This document shows positions 6,087 to 7,457 of a stretch of DNA of 7,457 nucleotides, one piece after another. This DNA comes from Phycisphaerae bacterium (lineage in GTDB: Bacteria; Planctomycetota; Phycisphaerae; UBA1845; Fen-1342). Under the pieces are notes generated by a model. That model ran no database searches. It had not been told where the DNA came from and saw only the letters and a program-made list of their open reading frames with translations. Each line of letters opens with the position of its first letter. Positions within the stretch are counted from its first letter, which is position 1. The translations under genes and the position numbers were made by a program. Location: positions 1-7,457 of the forward strand of contig JAGVEP010000452.1 in assembly GCA_020058145.1 (NCBI GenBank). Direction: 5' to 3'.

Positions 6087-6224
6087 CTCAACGTCGCACT
6101 GGCCAGCCGTGCGTCGCTGGGGTCAGGCGTGCCGCACAGCCACTATGTGGTGCTCATGGTGCTGCCGACCATCGCGGCAGCTTTTCGCGCCACATGGGCC
6201 GGGCTGGCTAACGACCCGCTGTAA
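6087..6224 (+). pseudogene. Possible short coding remnant before the IS break point
   Basis: An open frame of about 45 codons ends at TAA 6222-6224, 6 bp before the point where transposase similarity stops. It ends in VPHSHYVVLMVLPTIAAAF followed by RATWAGLANDPL. Codon third positions are mostly G or C, and the peptide reads like the C-terminal end of a membrane protein. There is no ATG before its middle; a GTG at 6129 is possible. It could be a gene tail, a small gene or chance. Confidence 0.2.
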
Positions 6225-7165
6225 TTACTATCCGCACTGCTCTGCCCGATGTCCGCTCCCACCAGCGCCCCGCTCGCTACATCCACCGCGAATTGCACGT
6301 TGTACGCCGGCCGAATCCCGCCAGCCCCCATCTTCGTCTTCCGCGCCTCGGGGTCGGTGCTCGATACCCGCACCGGCTTGGCCCGGTCCTTCTTGTTAGT
6401 GCGCGGGTTCTGCCGCGCCGCTTCCAACTCCGGCAGCAACGCGATGGCCTGCTCCAACCGCTCCTGCTGCTCCCGAGCCGCACACGTCTGGGCCGCCCGC
6501 CGCCGGGCCGACTCGCCCGGTTCTTCCTCCGGCTGACGCTTTAATTCCTGCACATACGCATGCGCCTGTGCCCGCAGCTTTTCCAGCGTCTCACGCCGGT
6601 GATAGCTCGACGCGCCCGCTGCCGCCCGAATCCGCTTCCCGTCCTGGGTGCTCCGTTCCACCTGCACCACGTCACGCGCCACCAGCACCGCCAGAACATC
6701 CGTCAACAACTGGTCCAACGCCGACTCGTGCCGCACCCGAAAGTCGTTCAGCGTGTGGTAATTCACCGACACCCCGCCACACAGCCAGCGATACCCATCC
6801 TGCTCCCGGCACAGCCGATCCAGCTTCCGGCCGTTGCCGAGCCCATCCACCGCCGCACAAAGCCACAACGCTGTCAGGATCTGCGGAGCGATCGCCGGCC
6901 GGCCCGGATCGCTCCCACGCGCTCGCAGTGCCGCGTAGAACGCCGACAAATCCAGAGTCGCGACCAGCCGCCAGATCAGCCGCGCCGGATGATCCGCCGG
7001 CAACCGTTGGTCCAAACAGCAAACCTCCAGCGTCTGCTGGCCGCGGTCCGGCCGGTGAACCCGCGGCGGCTCAGGCGGAATCGTCTGCGTCACCGGGCTG
7101 CCCTGGAAATCCCCATCCGCGTGCATCCCTGGAAAAAGTGTGGTTTCCATGCCGCAGCTTACCAT
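6143..7165 (-). pseudogene. IS1182-type transposase, 3'-truncated
   Basis: 340 codons; intact family members are roughly 450-550 aa. Visible family features: the N-terminal DUF772-type domain (LDQRLPADHPARLIWRLV, 51-68; WLCAAVDGLGNGRKLDRLC, 101-119; NYHTLNDFRVRH, 135-146). Next come STQDGKRIRAAAGASS (172-187) with a likely catalytic Asp175, a charged coiled region (192-250), STDPEARKTKMG (269-280) and AYNVQFAVDVASGALVGADIG (287-307). After about residue 313 the sequence no longer resembles the family: the YSGSLASPAHVARK tail is flanking DNA read through to a chance stop. The later catalytic region (the usual VDGGF block and beyond) is missing, so the protein should be inactive. Starts at 7165, 7150 or 7126 are all possible; none has a good Shine-Dalgarno. 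Confidence 0.9.
6231..7165 (-). mobile_element. Truncated IS1182-family insertion sequence
   Basis: Similarity to IS1182-type transposases runs from the gene start near 7165 leftwards and stops abruptly near 6231, in the codons for SSADS. The 3' end of the element and its terminal inverted repeat are gone, so the element boundary on that side is a deletion or recombination point. I could not find the other terminal repeat to the right of 7165 because there is no partner to compare. Confidence 0.8.
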
Positions 7166-7170
7166 GCCGG

Positions 7171-7317
7171 TTAGGTGGTGGATTCTTTCTCAAGCTCGAC
7201 CTCCGTGTCGGCCGGCAGAGCCGCGCGCGCCTGCGCGCTCTTCGCATACCCGCGGAGCGCGTTCGAGCGTCGGTCGGGCGCGCTGCGTGTGCGGGTGACC
7301 CCCGGCTGGCGCCCTTG
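7171..7317 (-). pseudogene. Possible C-terminal remnant of a gene
   Basis: 48 minus-strand codons open between TAATGA and a TAA five bases before the first transposase ATG. About 40 of 48 third positions are G or C, and the C-terminal part (LPADTEVELEKESTT) looks protein-like. No start codon is evident. A competing minus-strand frame (7328 down into the transposase start) is arginine-rich and less convincing. It could also be the non-coding IS end. Confidence 0.2.
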
Positions 7318-7346
7318 TCATTACCCACAATTCGCGTGACCCCGGC
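7295..7346. repeat. Short direct repeat GTGACCCC(C)GGC
   Basis: GTGACCCCCGGC (7295-7306) and GTGACCCCGGC (7336-7346) are 41 bp apart start to start, in the gene-free flank. Too short to be significant alone. Confidence 0.3.
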
Positions 7347-7418
7347 GAGGCCGAGAATGCCGCGTAGCGGCCCCAGCCCGAGGGGCGGGCGGTAGCGACC
7401 GTGGGGAAAAGCCGCCTG

Positions 7419-7444
7419 CTTCAGCCTGAAAGGCTGGTCTGAAG
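7419..7444. repeat. Inverted repeat near the window edge
   Basis: CAGCCT (7422-7427) and AGGCTG (7431-7436) form a 6-bp stem with a GAA loop. An outer pair CTTCAG (7419-7424) and CTGAAG (7439-7444) offers an alternative fold, and TTCAGCCTGAA is itself nearly palindromic. It may be an extragenic repeat or the start of an element continuing past the edge. Confidence 0.4.
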
Positions 7445-7457
7445 TAGATGGGGATGA

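Larger units (their letters stand above)
7166..7457. other. 292-bp stretch without a convincing gene
   Basis: Upstream flank of the transposase gene up to the window edge. It holds a possible minus-strand gene tail (7171-7317), a short direct repeat (7295-7346) and an inverted repeat (7419-7444). No promoter for the transposase was found by eye. Confidence 0.6.

Noticed and set aside
5174..6091. 305-codon minus-strand open frame
   Set aside because: It runs through the antisense of the 134-aa gene, a strong terminator, the REP-like repeat and the two-helix gene. It is arginine- and proline-rich and contains the repeat-derived peptide LTLPSPHGGEK.
6568..7395. 275-codon plus-strand open frame
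   Set aside because: Antisense to the transposase; dominated by P, A, R and S with no recognisable domain.
1..7457. CRISPR array, tRNA, rRNA or retron-like RNA
   Set aside because: No regularly spaced repeats, no cloverleaf with a CCA or T-loop consensus, and no reverse transcriptase or other companion gene were seen on either strand.

Overview
The window is high-GC bacterial DNA. It most likely comes from a member of the Planctomycetota (perhaps Phycisphaerae or an uncultured relative). The clearest sign is a tandem pair of prepilin-type proteins with the N-terminal signal GFTLIELLVVVAIIALLIS and the DG-H ending characteristic of the large families that fill planctomycete genomes. The lineage call is inference from protein style; no rRNA or other marker gene is present.

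Layout. 32-2356 (minus): a complete MrfA/YprA-type DEAD/DEAH helicase with a C-terminal four-cysteine zinc cluster, a DNA-repair enzyme. 2357-2636: a divergent intergenic region where a probable helicase promoter and the first prepilin-like promoter stand back to back, their -35 boxes 6 bp apart. 2637-3611 and 3896-4879 (plus): two paralogous prepilin-type proteins of 324 and 327 aa. Each has its own promoter (TTGACT/A, 18 bp, GATACT/GACACT, with a shared TTTTGCGGA just before the second box), a leader of about 160-170 nt and a good Shine-Dalgarno. 4959-4996: an intrinsic terminator that ends almost at the Shine-Dalgarno of the next gene. 5012-5416 (plus): a small single-pass membrane protein of unknown function, followed by a strong intrinsic terminator (5457-5501).

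5502-5736 has no convincing gene and carries a GC-rich, REP-like repeat. 5737-6081 (plus) is a plausible two-helix membrane protein. From about 6231 rightwards is the 5' two-thirds of an IS1182-type transposase gene (minus), abruptly truncated at its 3' end, so this is a dead insertion-sequence remnant. The last ~290 bases hold no convincing intact gene: a possible minus-strand gene tail, a short direct repeat and a 26-bp inverted repeat near the edge.

How the parts relate. The helicase is functionally unrelated to the prepilin-like genes and shares only the divergent control region. The two prepilin-like genes are a duplication that copied the whole expression unit (promoter, leader, gene). 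No secretion or pilus machinery is in the window. I do not see a new defence or mobile system. The most unusual points are the duplicated promoter-leader units, the head-to-head promoters, the H-X11-DG variant with conserved cysteines, and the terminator placed directly before the small membrane gene.
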